Source: Plasmodiophora brassicae (taxonomy: Eukaryota; Endomyxa; Phytomyxea; Plasmodiophorida; Plasmodiophoridae). Taken from it: 64,000 nucleotides of DNA. A program made the position numbers and the translations under genes. Shown here piece by piece: positions 29,940 to 42,600 of the stretch. The stretch covers positions 372,001 through 436,000 of the forward strand of contig JASFAU010000006.1 of assembly GCA_039704465.1 (NCBI GenBank). Direction: 5' to 3'. Within the stretch, counting starts at the first letter, position 1; every line of letters starts with the position of its first letter. Under the pieces are notes generated by a model. The model worked only from the letters and a program-made list of their open reading frames with translations, made no database searches and had not been told where the DNA came from.

Positions 29940-30333
29940 TCAGTTCGGTTTCGAGTCAGTGGAGTACACATGGGTTGACAGGCCGGCCTGACCATTGGCG
30001 AACCCGTACCCTGGGGTTTCGTTAGCACACGTCGGATTGTCCCGTTAGAGTATCGGCATACCTTTTGGACCGAATGATTTCGTGTAGCACGGCGGGCAGT
30101 AGACGTTCCCTTCGTGGCTTGTGATCTTCCCGGGGTCCAAACGCTTACTACAGCCATGACACTTGAAGCAATTCTTGTGGAACTGTGCGGGACATTGGAG
30201 CACTCAGAACGCATGAGCACGCCCGACACCAAACAAGGACAATTATTACCAGCCTGCTTTCGGCCACGATCTTCTCAACTGCGTACACCTTCTTGCCGCA
30301 TACAGTGCACAGGTCGTCGCCGATGGTTGCCAT
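29940..30333 (-). CDS. Single-LIM CRP-type protein
   Basis: Exons 30333-30250, 30182-30062 and 30010-29940 (introns 67 and 51 nt), 91 residues. One LIM domain (CTVCGKKVYAVEKIVAESR, FHKNCFKCHGCSKRL, GNVYCPPCYTKSFGPKG) is followed by a Gly-rich tail YGFANGQAG and a short end. This is the CRP/CRIP layout, usually actin- or nuclear-associated. An intron splits the domain after AESRL, so the coding pieces look unremarkable before splicing. The window thus has one five-LIM kinase and one single-LIM protein. Confidence 0.88.
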
Positions 30334-30570
30334 AACGATCGTCAGCACTCGCGAACTTCGGACCGCAGCAGAAATGACTGCATCAATAACGGCACGCGCC
30401 CACCAACAAACAACACGCACCTGGCACACGGATCCTCCCCGGGCAACGTTACCGCACCACAGGGCGCCAGTCTGAACTGCAGCGTTACAACGCGGCGGCA
30501 CGCGATGGGGGTCGTCATTTGGGATTTGGGGTTGGTCGGGTGGGCATCGTCCGTGTCGTTGCAGGCGGTG

Positions 30571-32014
30571 ATGGCGGTGGCAGTCATGCAAGAGTGCCAG
30601 CGGGCGGGTGACGATCGTGATGAGGCCGGGCCGTTCCCGATCGAGAAGCTAGAGGTATAGAAGAGGCCCGTCTGTGCGTTCGGAATGGAGGGGGATCACA
30701 CCTGGACAGAGTCGAGGCATTAACGCGGCCGATATCAAGAAGCTGAAAGAGGCGGGGTGCCATACGGTTGAAGCTGTCGCATATTCGACGCGCAAGGCCC
30801 TGATTGGGATCAAAGGCATCAGCGAAGCCAAGGCTGACAAACTGCTTCTAGAAGGTGCTTTGTGGGACCCGGTATGGGAATGGGGAGATCATAACGTGAC
30901 ACAGCGGCCAAGCTGGTACCGATGGGATTCCAGACGGCAACGGAGTGGTACCAGAAACGCAAGCATCTCATCAGGCTGAGCACAGGATCAAAGGCTTTCG
31001 ACGCACTCTTGCAGGTAACGGAATTGACCATGACGTACAGTGGCATTGAGTATGGTACAGGGCGGGATTGAGGCCGGCTCGATTACCGAGATATTTGGGG
31101 AGTTCCGCACGGGGAAGACGCAGATCTGTCACACACTTTGTGTCATTGCACAGTTGCCGTTCGAGAATGGAGGAGGACAAGGCAAGGTCCTTTACATTGA
31201 CACGGAAGGCACATTCCGTGCTGAAAGGCTTGATCCGATTGCCGAAAGGTTCGAACTTCCCATGTTTGCCATCGCTGCACTGAGAACAGATCGCAGGTTT
31301 GGTGTGGATTCTTCCGATGTGCTCGAGAATGTCGTATGCGCACGTGCGCATAACACTGACCATCGTAACTCACCGTCTTGATGAACGTGCTATCGGCCAT
31401 GCTGACCGAGGCATACACTCCAGAGACGTCGCTATTAGCGCAAGCCGCTGGGCACCTAAGCCAGGAGCACTTCGCGCTCATCGTCGTGGACAGCGCAACA
31501 GCCTTGTACCGTACCGACTACTCAGGGCGCGGACAACTATCGGACCGTCAAACGCACCTGGGTCGGTTCCTTCGTGGCTTACAGGGTTTGGCCGATCAGT
31601 TCAGTGTTGCGGTCGTCATAACAAATCAGGTTCACAGCCACCCTTTGTCCATTCCGTCTCTTCGCTACCTCACCAGCGCGTGTAGGTTGTGGCAACGGTC
31701 GATGGTGGCATGGCAATGTTCAACGCGGACCCGAAGAAACCTGGTACGCCATTTTGTAATGTGCTATTGCTTCAGTATACCTAATGCCGTCTTTTCAGTC
31801 GGCGGGCACATCATGGGGCACGCTTCCACGACACGTCTGTCGTTGCGCAAAGGTCGCGGTAATACTCGCGTCTGCAAGGTAATACTACTCTCGAAAGCAT
31901 CTTGTTGCAACAGGTTGAGAAAACCGACGGCAGATCTACGACTCTCCATGCCTGCCTGAATCCGAGGCCACGTTTTCAATTGCCGAACAAGGCATTGGCG
32001 ACGATGCCGAATGA
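30571..32014 (+). CDS. RAD51: RAD51 recombinase
   Basis: Strand-exchange protein of homologous recombination. Nine exons: 30571-30654, 30710-30854, 30905-31014, 31061-31248, 31297-31364, 31424-31629, 31686-31743, 31799-31878 and 31934-32014 (introns 46 to 59 nt) give 339 residues, the same length as human RAD51. N-terminal helix-hairpin part [20 protein letters not shown]; Walker [20 protein letters not shown]; Walker [23 protein letters not shown]-binding loop TNQV...[17 protein letters not shown]; tail [20 protein letters not shown]. All catalytic residues are present. The alternative start at 30586 is in frame. It is followed by the coiled-coil gene on the same strand. Confidence 0.97.
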
Positions 32015-32153
32015 TCGCAGATGGTTCCCGCGTTTCGAATAAACGATTCTGAACGGCGGACGGACGCTGGACCGCTATCCTGATGGTGTCGCCAGGCGGC
32101 TGAACTCGACCTTCGACAACGCATCCCTGCACTGATTCCCGTGATCGACAACC

Positions 32154-34950
32154 GTGCACGTCACACGGCAGGCGTTCACCGCAGGCATGGCGACCGACGC
32201 GATAACGTTCCGGTCATGGCGTCTGGAGATGGATCGCCTCATTCAACAGACAGAGGCGAACCTCCGCCTGGCCAGCACGTCTGTCTCAACCGCCCCCCTC
32301 GCTAGACGGTCGTCTTCGTCATCCCGGGCTGTCGTCAGCGACGCCGTACACGTCAGAGACCCTATCAGCGTCATCGACGACGCGACACCTGTTGTGCCAA
32401 TGGCCGCATCGCCACCCGCATTGTCGCTGGGCGTTTCTGGCGTTCACGACCACCTGGTCGTTGAACTGAAAACCCTGCAAGAGGACATCGCGAAGCGGAT
32501 CCGGGACGGGATCGAATCATCGATGGTCCAGCTGGAAGCCCAGCAGCGCACGCTGAAGGACACGCTGGGCAACGAGATCCGCGAGCGCCTCGACCAGGTC
32601 GAGAGGCGCGGCGCCGAGAGGCTGGCCGAAACCCTGGCGACGTCCCGCAAGAAGGACGCCGACTTCCAGAAGGAGACGCGCCTGGAGCTCCAGACGTCCA
32701 GACGCACCATGGAGCTCAGCAAGATCAAGAACGATGAGATCCAACGCACGCTCGCGAACGTATCGGAGATGTCCCATGAGGCATTGCGCCTGGCGCGTCG
32801 TCACGAACTGGACCAGTCGGCCGAGAAAGCCAGGACGGCCAACGCCGAGCAATCCGCGCTCGGCGGCGTCTCCCGCCTGGAATCCGCCCTGGAATCGCTG
32901 TCGGAGCGCCTGGACTCGCTGTCCGCCCGCGTCGACAACGTGCATCAGGTCAGGACGAACATCGAGAAGGCGGTCGCCGACCTGGACCGGGCGGCGCACG
33001 ACGCGCGACAAGAAGCGATCTGCGCGCAGACCCAGGCCGAACGACGGTTCGTCGAGATCGGCGCCGACATCCTCGAGATGCACGAGCTCGTCCAGAGCCA
33101 GTGCGCGGAAACTCGGTAAGGGAGCGGCGGCGCCCGTTCCTCATCGAATTGCCCAACGGGTGACGGTCCTCCCGTGCGCAGGGCGCTGATCGTCAGCGTC
33201 AACGACAACCAGCAGTCGTTGGGCGAGACGGTACGTCGGTCGGCGATCGAGACGGCGAGGGCGGAGACGGAGGTGATCATCGTCCGCCTGCAGCAGCAGC
33301 TGGAGCGCGTTGCCATCGAGGTCGATGGCGTACGTCGCGATCAGCAGCAGGCGCGCCTGGATGGCGAGGCACGCGCGGCAGCGCTACAGGAGACGATCGA
33401 CGCCAAGACGGACGCGCGTGTCGTTGCCAACGTGCAGGACAGCGTTCGCACCCTGCAGGAGGGCCTGGAAGGCGCGCAGGCGGCGGTGCTGGCCGCCGAG
33501 TCGAAACTGACGGCCGCCCTGGCCGATGACGCCGCCTACAAGGCGAAGACGGCGCGACAGGACGAGGCGTTGGCGTCCAAGGTGGACGTGCAGGAGGCGC
33601 GGTTCGAGATGCGCTTGGCGGATGTGGAGGGGCGCCGCGCCCGGGAGCAGCAGGACATCAGGGCGCTGGCGAACAGCGGGATCGAGATGGCCAGGGACTT
33701 GTCGCAGCGGTTCGACCTGTGGGCGCAGGCCGAGGAGGCGCGCGGACGACAACTGTGCACCAAGGTGGTCGGCGAGATGGGCGTCACCGCCCGGTTCCGC
33801 GACGACATCATCGCCATGATACGCGCCAGCGAGGACAGCACCAAGGCGGAAGGGACGCGTGCCCTGGCCGCTTGCCGACAGGACCTGGAGGTTCGCGTCG
33901 ATCGCATCCGCGACGACCTCCGGCAGCGCCTGGAACGATTAGACGCCGTGACCGCCGACCTGAGCACGGCTACGGCGAGCATTAAGAAGGAGAACATGGC
34001 CGCCCAGCAATCTCGTAAGGGAGCGCCTCCATCAGGGATCGGTTCGCGGGTGCTGAGCGACGGTCCCAGTGCGGTCGTGGGCGGAGACTCGCATCGATGG
34101 CACTGTCAGGGACGGGTTGCAGAGGATGGGCGAGACGGTCGCCCTGCAGCAGAACGAGGTTCGGGCGGAGGTGCTGAAGGTGATCGAGCAGAACGTGAAG
34201 CAGATGGAGCGGGACTGCATGAAGCTGGGCGAACGGGTCGGTCTGAACGCGCAGATGCTGATGACGATGGGGAAGACCCACCTGGACGAGGTCGCCAAGC
34301 GCAAGCAGCTGGCGAAGGAGATCGTCCAGTTGAGGAATTCGCTCATCGAGCTAGCGCCCAGCAGGATCGATGAGCTGTCGCCGGTACCGGCGACGTCGTT
34401 CGACGGGTCCACAACCCGGTTCAACTTTGACGTCAACGAGAACAGCGACGATGACGGCGAGCCTGTCGAACGTCTGTTCCCGGAGCGGTCCGGCGGCAGC
34501 GTGCATTTCACTGTCAACCCGGACGGGGAGATCATCAGGCACGACGATAACGTCGTGGACGACGGCGACGACGACGACGACGACGACCCGGACACCATCG
34601 CTAACGACGCGGACGCTGCTGCGAAGCAGATGGAGCCGCAGCAGGTCAAGTCGGTGTCGTCCGCGGAAGCCAACGTGGTGCACACCAAGCTGGACCTGAC
34701 GGATTCCAAGGGGGAATCATCGGCGCCCGCGACGGTGGGCGGCAACGACGACAAAGAGTTCGAGCTGTCGGACGATTCGGACGGGTCGCAGGTGGCGCCC
34801 ATCGCCAAACCGACCGTCACGTTGGTCGATGGCACCACGACGGGCACCGTCGGTCATGCAACCGGCAAAGTCAAGGCGGGCGCCTCCGACGACGACCTGT
34901 TCTCGGAAGGGTCCAGTCTCGATCTGTTCTCCGACAGCGAACAAGAATAA
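32154..34950 (+). CDS. Large coiled-coil protein with acidic tail
   Basis: Three exons (32154-33115, 33182-34014, 34070-34950; introns 66 and 55 nt), 891 residues. From about residue 95 to 720 it is almost continuous heptad coiled coil, rich in Ala, Glu, Arg, Gln (e.g. VELKTLQEDIAKRIRDGIES, RQLCTKVVGEMG). The last 200 residues are acidic and disordered (DDGDDDDDDDPDT, ELSDDSDGSQ, SEGSSLDLFSDSEQE). No known domain is evident. A structural or tethering role (cytoskeleton, basal body, Golgi) is possible. A start at 32187 is also in frame. Third-codon-position GC is higher than in the neighbours, as in other long coiled-coil genes here. Confidence 0.8.
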
Positions 34951-35167
34951 AGTCTGGACACGAGAACGTTCGCGCAAGACGTCGGCTCACGCCGTTCCCG
35001 GGATTGGCCTTTCGTCGCCGATGTTCGCCCAATTCTGGAAATAGGGTGGCGCCGGTTGTGGACGACGCTAAATCGGTGCCGCCAGGCTGGAGGGTGTGGA
35101 CGGCCGGACGGACCCAGCGTCTGTCCATTATTGAAGACTTGTCGACTGTGGTCACGTCATCGCCAAC

Positions 35168-35665
35168 ATGAAATCTGCCGCCACCTTTGCTGTAATGTTC
35201 GCTGTCGTTGCCCTCACCGGGCTGGCCAGCGCGACGAGCGACTACACGTCGTCGGCGGCAACGTCCGAGTACACGTCGTCGTCGTTTACAAGCACGAAGC
35301 AGGCCCCGCTGGGCATCGTCCTGTTCAAGGCGGCCCGGTACGCGTCCAGCAAGATCGTTATCGGGAAGGTCTACGGAAACACGAAGCACTTCCTGCAACG
35401 GTTCTACAAGCAGTACCCAATCCCAGGCGCAATTGGTTCCCTGCTCGCGCTCGCATTCGTCGCCGACCGCTACCCCAGCATCGCCCGTTACCTGTCAAAC
35501 ATCGTCCCGTACACGGCTCGATCGGTCGGCCAGGGCTGGACGAACCTCGCCAAGGTCTTCAAAGGCACCCAGCTCAACTTTGTCCACAGCGTTATGACCG
35601 ACCCGAAGAAGATGCTCGTGCTCGCCGCTCTGTCGCTGCTCCTCAGAGTCCCGGACCGTTACTGA
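35168..35665 (+). CDS. Small secreted or membrane protein, unknown family
   Basis: Intronless, 165 residues. The N-terminus MKSAATFAVMFAVVALTGLA is a signal peptide, followed by an imperfect tandem motif TSDYTSSA/TSEYTSSS/FTSTKQ. The rest is basic and Tyr-rich with two moderately hydrophobic stretches (IGSLLALAFVADRY and MLVLAALSLLLRV near the end). No family is recognised. The C-terminal hydrophobic stretch could anchor it in a membrane. It lies alone between the coiled-coil gene and the giant disordered protein A. Confidence 0.6.
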   Translation: MKSAATFAVMFAVVALTGLASATSDYTSSAATSEYTSSSFTSTKQAPLGIVLFKAARYASSKIVIGKVYGNTKHFLQRFYKQYPIPGAIGSLLALAFVADRYPSIARYLSNIVPYTARSVGQGWTNLAKVFKGTQLNFVHSVMTDPKKMLVLAALSLLLRVPDRY

Positions 35666-35955
35666 GCACGCTCTCCGATTGATGAAACGTCCTGCTCTGA
35701 ATACAGTGACATGTTTCGAATGTTTGCCGCCTGCCTAGTCCAACAGGGTAATTAACACACAACTGAAGAGGCCACTTGCCAGCGGGGCTTTGCAAGCATT
35801 GCCCCGTGTTTCGCCTTCAAGCAGATGAACGATCGTGGTCGGCTCGATTCAAAACCAGCTGCCACCGTTGGACCGCTCCACGTTCTCAGGACGGGGACGG
35901 ATCTATTTCCGGGATTCGGTACTCCTTCCGGCTTCCAGGCAGGAGGAGCGTGCCG
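35666..35955. other. Intergenic stretch, promoter region of the giant gene
   Basis: About 290 bp with no supported gene. An open frame overlaps the start of the next gene in another phase. AT-rich stretches are limited. Confidence 0.4.
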
Positions 35956-38900
35956 ATGGCGACGACGCCCTCGACGACTTGCGTCGCCGTCTGCCTGCTC
36001 GTATCCGTCGTCATCGGTGTCGCCTCCGTCGACGACGGCCACTGGCGCGTCGTCTCAGTGGGCAATCGCAACAAGCGCGTGCGACTGAATCCAGAGCCAG
36101 ACCCGACGCTGCTGCGTCCGAAATGGGGATCGGCGCCCGCTGTCGACAGAGAAGCGCCCTGCAGGCGTTCGCTGGCAGCCCGCCGGAGGGGCCTGCCGCA
36201 TCGGAACCGGCTCACAAAGTGGCGTTTGTCCCAACGGGTAACGGGTCCGACACGGACGAAACGGAAACGCGTTCACGATGCCGACGCCGGCTGCGATGGC
36301 TCCGCACCCTGTGCGATCAGCCCGGCCCTGAGAACGCGAGAACGTCGACGGTACTGCGATTGTTACGCGCCCCCGTCTGATCGGCGTGTCATCTACCATG
36401 TGACGCCGGCCGGCGTCCTGGCGTGTGATGAGCACGCGATGGTCCCAGAACCCATGGACGTTATTAGCGACGTGCTGACCGTAAGACACGGTATCGGCGA
36501 TGGCTTCGGGGGCACATGCTTAGTGATGTTTCGACGATGCACAGGGTACGCTGGCGTTTCGGCTGGACGGAGCGACGGGTGACGGGGTCGGCATGGAGGT
36601 TGATGACGAAACGGTCGGTGGCAACGCGGGCTCGATGGGCGTGGAGATGGAGATCGACGATGACGGCAGTGCTGCCATCATCGGCGACTCTGCCAGTACA
36701 CCAACGCCAACTGCTTTTGGCACTCAGGAACCCGGTATGGGCTATCCACCTGGGGGACTAGCGCCAATGGCAACCTCTGATGACATGGGCATGTACACGA
36801 ACGTCGGGGAGGTACCCGCAGGTCTTTCGTCTGATGACCACCGTCATTCTGCGTTCCATCCCAACGGTGCCCTGCTGTTTAGCGGCCCGGCAAGCGACCA
36901 GACAACCTCGACTAATCCTTCGACCGTCAATGAAGTCCCATGGACGCCAGGCGAGCCCGTTCCCAACGACAACGTGGTGTCGCCCAGCGAACATGGCATC
37001 GGTTGCTCTTCGGCGTTGTTGGGTTCCGGCAACGTCCACGATGGGCGAACGTTCGACGACAACGTTTTCGTGCCTGATGATTCGAATTGTGTCGGCATGA
37101 GTGATGCTGGCCGTGCGTCTTCCCCGCGGACGGGCTCTCCAGTGTCTGATGGCCATGAAGCTGCTGTTAAAGATCGCGATGACGATTTCGATGGAACCAC
37201 CCATGATGAGGATCTCGACGAGCCAACTTCTGGTGATACTGGTAGCGACCCAGACAATGAACCGGAAGTGGGTCCTGCGAACCAACAGGGAACTAACCCG
37301 CATGAGCATCAGCCTAAGGCGCCGAAGGATTCGTCGACGGTACAGTCGCCTGGCGATCAACAGCACCAGGAGTACGATGATGATGAGGGGGCGGAAACCA
37401 GTGGAGACGACGACAGAGATACTAATGACAGCGTGGGAACAAACCATGACGACGCGTCGGATTCTGATATCGACCGCGAGAACCAGACCGCGGCTTCCAC
37501 TTCCGCGAATGACCACACGAATGGCTGCGAGACGATGCTGGGAGGCGACGTTGCAAACGATCGTCAGGTGTTACGTCAAACGCGCGACGGGCACACCGTG
37601 CAAGTTTCACCTTCTGACCAAGGTTCCGACTACACTGCAAGCCATACCGCTGAGCGCCCAGAAGGAGATAGTTCGCTGACTCAGGCCCGACGTACAACGA
37701 TCAACGGTCAGCTCGTCGCGAACAGGCACGATCGGGCAAGACCTTTCGGCGGCGTTCATGATTACTCCATGACTGCTATCGACACGACACCTCCTCCGGC
37801 AATTGCTAACGTCGCTGGCCGCATCAAAGATCGCTCGGGATCGCAAGACGAGTCGTCGCAGAGCACCGATGCGCGCCAGGACTCGAAGGCGCCCGTTGAG
37901 CACGGTTCGCAAGGCTCGCAAGGCTTCACACCCGATGCACGAAAGCCCGGGCTGTCTAGCCATGAATCCATCCAGGGCGCCGGTACCGTCAGCCAGGACG
38001 GGAAGACAACCGCCGTCGACAGCATTCCTGCTGGCGCGCAGGAGTCCATCATTGGTGTCCCTAAGCCTGAGGCCGAGTGCTCGACCAGCGACGTCAGCGT
38101 TCAGGTGGACGTATCTCCACCTAACAAGCCCGATCCACGTTCCACGTACGAGCATTCGTCATCCGGGTCCCGTGCTGGGCCATCCGTGCCGTCTACAGGA
38201 CTGGCATCAACCGCTCCACCCAGGTTCCAACGCGATCCTCACGGTGAACCAAACAAGCCAATGCCGTCCTCGCCGTCGGAAGACGTCACCCACGCCGCCG
38301 CATCCGGTGTCACCCCCCAGAAAGAGGACGAACCAGTTCGTCAGGTGATCACCCCAGCGCCATTGGAGGCAGCGTCCGACGGCAGCACCGAAGACGCGAA
38401 GCAGTCAGCCGCAGGCGTCGATGATGTCGAAAGCCACGGCCCGCAGAGGATCCCGGCGCCTGGCCCCGACTCGAAGACTCCAGCGTCCGAGGACGGTCAC
38501 TCCAAGGCTGGGGATTCCACACCACCGGCAACAGACCAGAACGGAGAAGGTCATCATGGTGTTCAGCAGGTGACCCGCGAGTTGGCCGACTCTCGCTGGG
38601 AGACATCGCCCGACGACCCCACGTCACCAGCAACAGACAAGAACGAAGAAGGTGGTCTCCAGCAGGGGATCACCCGCGAGTTTGCCACCTCTGACTGGGA
38701 GACATCGTCCGAGGGCTCCACAGCACCAATATCCGACCCGGCCGAATCTGACTGGGAGGCAGATGCATGGCCCGAAGACTCCCCAGCACCAGCAACAGAC
38801 AAGAGGGAAGAAGGTGGCGTGACTGACGACTCTGGCTGGGATACAGATAGTTCTACATCGTCCGAGTCCAGTGGTCGTCCCGAAGACGCCATACCAGCCG

Positions 38901-39502
38901 GACAGCAAGGCAAGCTCTCGGGACATGTTCCAGCACCGTTTACTGATCGCATCGCCGACCATACGAAAACGGCCGATCCTGCAAAGGTCAGCAGGGCCAC
39001 TGCTCTTCAACCGTCATCGGGTACTGTCTGGCCTTCCACCAAGCGAAACGCTCTCATTAGCACTGGGTTACTGGCCACCGGCGCCCTCGCGCTGTGGCGT
39101 TATATTGAACGCGCACGCCCCGATCGCCATCGACCGGCACCGCCGTCCACAACACCGATTGCCGTCGATCGCACCCTGTTGTACACGGGCGCTGGCGCCA
39201 CTGCCACTGCTGCGTTTGGTCTCCTGCTGGCTCGCCAGCTCCACGAATCTCGAAACGGCGACGTTCCTGCTAGACTGAAGCGACCGGTGAGTATCCCGCC
39301 TGGTGATGATCTGGAGGCCGTTGCCGTCCAGCATCGTGCCCGTTCTGCCTGGGCGCTCTCCATCGTCGTCATCCTGATCGTCGGGTTCGCATCCGTCCTG
39401 ATCGCGATTCGCGTCGCGTCCACCCGATGGCATCTGCGCCAGGTGCTGAAGTTCAGGTCGCACCTGGACGACAACGTGGTCGTCGTCGACGGCGTCCTGT
39501 GA
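35956..39502 (+). CDS. Giant disordered membrane protein A (paralogue of B)
   Basis: Two exons (35956-36480, 36545-39502; the 64-nt intron starts GTAAGA), 1160 residues. It begins with a signal peptide (MATTPSTTCVAVCLLVSVVI), then NKRVRLN and an Arg/Cys-rich part. About 800 disordered, acidic, Ser/Thr/Asp-rich residues follow, with degenerate repeats around 38560-38830 (DSRWETSPDDPTSPATDKNE and relatives). Three hydrophobic segments lie at the C-terminus: ALISTGLLATGALALW, LLYTGAGATATAAFGLLLAR and SAWALSIVVILIVGFASVL. The last 40 residues (RWHLRQVLKFRSHLDDNVVV) match protein B. The two genes are clear tandem paralogues that share the ends but little of the middle. No family is recognised. The reading of exon 1 after the signal peptide is less certain than the rest. 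Confidence 0.65.
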
Positions 39503-39586
39503 TCACTCAGTCATCGACCTACTGTTTATAATATCAGCAATACATCGAATTCCGAGCCGCCAGGCAGAAACCCGGAAACGACCGAG

Positions 39587-39596
39587 CTATATTTAG
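39587..39596 (+). promoter_or_regulatory. CTATATTTAG element (copy 2)
   Basis: Second perfect copy of the 10-mer, 112 bp before the ATG at 39699 of giant protein B. See copy at 25742. Confidence 0.35.
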
Positions 39597-39698
39597 ACGA
39601 GTTCGACTCTATTTGCGAACGCGTCACTGGTCGCTGGACCGCAGTGAGCTCACTGCTCCGTTCCAATGGTGATCCACAAGTCGGCCAGCAGCGCGGCC

Positions 39699-42600
39699 AT
39701 GCCGTCTCCCTGGGCGACCTGTATCGCCTTCTACCTGCTTACAAACGTCGCCTTCGCTGCTATCGCTGTTGCAATGGACGACATCCACCGAGCGTCGTCC
39801 AGTCTGCACGCACCCAACAAGCGGATACGATTCGATCGTCCAGTTGCCAGGCAGCTTGAACGCCCTCAGGAACGCGCTGACCAAATGGATATTCGCGATG
39901 ACAGCGAGTGTCAGCGTTGCGGCCGGCAACCACAGGCGGCGTTGGGGAACCAGACAGCGACGGCTGTCGGACGAGGGCGGAAGCGACGTTGCCCTGAATG
40001 CGATGCGACGCCGGCCGATGACGCCGTCGTACCGACGATTGCACACGGTCCTGCTGGAAGCCCGGAACAAGATCTTGGGCTGCACCAACAGCCAGCGACG
40101 TCGACTGCGACGCCTGCGGCCTCGCGCCAGGCATCGTGTGAACCATTGCCGCCCTCAGTGGCACCAATACCTGCGCCCCAACCGCCGAGTGGATCGACAG
40201 ATCCGTCGTCGCCGCCCTTGGCAACGCCGCCTGCGAACGGTGCATCAGCCGCGGCGCCTAACGATGCACCTGAGGATAGGACGCCATCGTCGTCCGATCC
40301 CCACGTGCGCGCTGAACAAGGACCTGGATCCGGTCACAGCCCCGCCGACCGTAACGTCGTCAGCGACGTGCACGTCTCTGCGGAATCATCCGAATCCCTG
40401 TTAGCGTTTCCGGAACCAGCGGACTCTCATCCTGGATCCGGACGGTTGTCGTTGTTGTCGTCGTCGTCGTCGTCGTCGTCGTCGTCTCCGTCTGCAATGC
40501 GGCCTGAGTCCACATGTTCTGCCAGTGAGGCCGCCGCTGTCCCGTCAGGCGCATCGTCGCCGTCATCTGTTTGCGCTGCTGGTCAGACATCGGAAGCGAA
40601 TCCGCCCTCTGGAGCACCTCTTCTTGCTGCTCATAGCCGCGATAGCATGCTCCAGCTGCCTGGCGTTCCAGAGCAGCCTGGATCTACAAGTTTCGGCCCA
40701 GGACAAGCACCGGGCGACCACGTCAGCAGTGTCAGGTTCGTTGGCAACGACCGACCAGGCGGTGGCGCTCCGGACTCAGTGGACACCATGGACCATGATC
40801 ACCTGGGCGACGCTCGACGCTCTGCGGATGACTCCGTTTACATTCGCGGTCTCGCAACGACGACACACGAAACGTCAGCGGCTATGTCCATTGATGCAGA
40901 CGGCTCACCTGGATATCCATCAGGGCAAACCCAGGCGGGAATCGAGCCGGGGTCGCAAGGAATGGACGTTGACGAAGCCTTCGTATCTAATGGTGTTGCC
41001 AGGGCACCCGGTTCGAGCCACGACACCCAGCAGCTGGCTTCCATGTGGACTGTTTCGCCTGCTGGTATGGCCATGCAATGTAATATGCAGGCCCAGCCGC
41101 CACTGGCCGTCTCTACCGGCTGGCCACTTGTTCAAGCAAGCCAACCCTTCTTTGGCGGTCACGCTTGGCCTTTCACGTCGGCCGTATCCAATGCCGATCA
41201 ACTGCGTGCTCTCGACGATCCCAATGCGCACGACGATCCCTATGTGCAGGATATGGAGGTTGATCGTGATCAACAACGCGCACATGGGATGCGGGCCGAA
41301 CCTGTACCAACTGCTCAGGTTCACGATGCCAATGGGATCCGCACTGGTGGTCGCCGTCCCAACATCAACCTTGGTGGCCAGCCGGCCAGCTATTCTCCCA
41401 GCATGCGCCCTCCTGGTGGAGTGACGAAAGTTCGTCGTCGCTCTTTGCGACGACGAATCCAGGCACGGGGACTTCGACGCCGGCTGAATGCCCTGCGGCA
41501 ACTGGCGAAGAAGGTCAGAGTGATGAAAGTTCGTCGTCGCTCTTTGCGACGACGAATCCAGGCACGGGGTCTTCGACGCCGGCTGAATGCCCTGCAGCAA
41601 CTGGCGAAGAAGGTCATGGCCGACCATCACGAGAATGGCGAGCTGCCGCGGTTGGCCGGCAACGAGAACGCTGGACGGAAGCAGGGACAAGGAACAACGC
41701 AGGAGGCAGGAGCCGGACAGGGCTTGGGAGCGGTGTTGGCGCCGGGGCCCACCATCGAAGTACTAGAAGAGCCGGTCGCCTCCCGAACAGACCATGCGCA
41801 GGACACCAGGGCGATGGAGAGCGATGCTGCTACTGAGGAACCCACTGCCGAGGATCCGGCACCGGCGTCGGTCGGGACAGAAGTCGACCATGATGACGCT
41901 GGGTCGGAGCACGCTGAACTGAACGCTGGGGCCACAACAACAACAACAACAACAATACCAACAGCAACGGGGGAGGCGTCTGTCGTTGAGGAGCGTGATG
42001 ATGGCGACGAGGCGTTGCACGAGCGGATTCACGGCGGCGAACAAGGGCGGGGGACGCTTGCTGTTTCGGGACACGCTGGGCAGGTATCATCCGCCGACGA
42101 GGCACCTGCCGATGCCGATGAGGCGTCGACGTCGAACGCACGAAAGGCAGAACTCGACGGAGAGTCGGCGGCGCTCGAGCTTGAAGGACCCCGGCAGGCG
42201 CCGGAAGCATCGAGCCGAACGGGCAGGACGATGGAGGAGCAGGAGGGTCCGGCTGCTGCTGTGCACGAGGCGTCATCGTTGAACGGGCGGAAGGGCGACG
42301 GGGACGGAGGGCCACCGACGACAGATGGCTGCACGAACGCTGAACGGCCCCTCGAGGATACGGCAGTCGACAAGGACCGTATCGCCGATGCGGATCAGCT
42401 GGCGTCGTCGTCGACGATGAGCAGCGACGCAGGAGGCGTGTGCGACGAGACATCGAGGCAGGCCACCGAACCCCGGCAGGCTGGACAGGAACACAAGACA
42501 GAGCCAGACGAGGAGAGGCAAGACGACGAGGAGCTGGTTGGCGGGATGCCGTCGGCGTTGTCGTCGAGCAGCAGCGACGAAGGAGGCGTCGACGATGAGA

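Noticed and set aside
32517..33083. 188-codon minus-strand frame
   Set aside because: Antisense of the coiled-coil gene; repetitive Leu/Arg/Gly pattern expected from the complement of heptad codons.
40440..40490. TCG/GTC trinucleotide run as a microsatellite of separate interest
   Set aside because: It encodes a Ser run within the disordered protein B; ordinary for such proteins.
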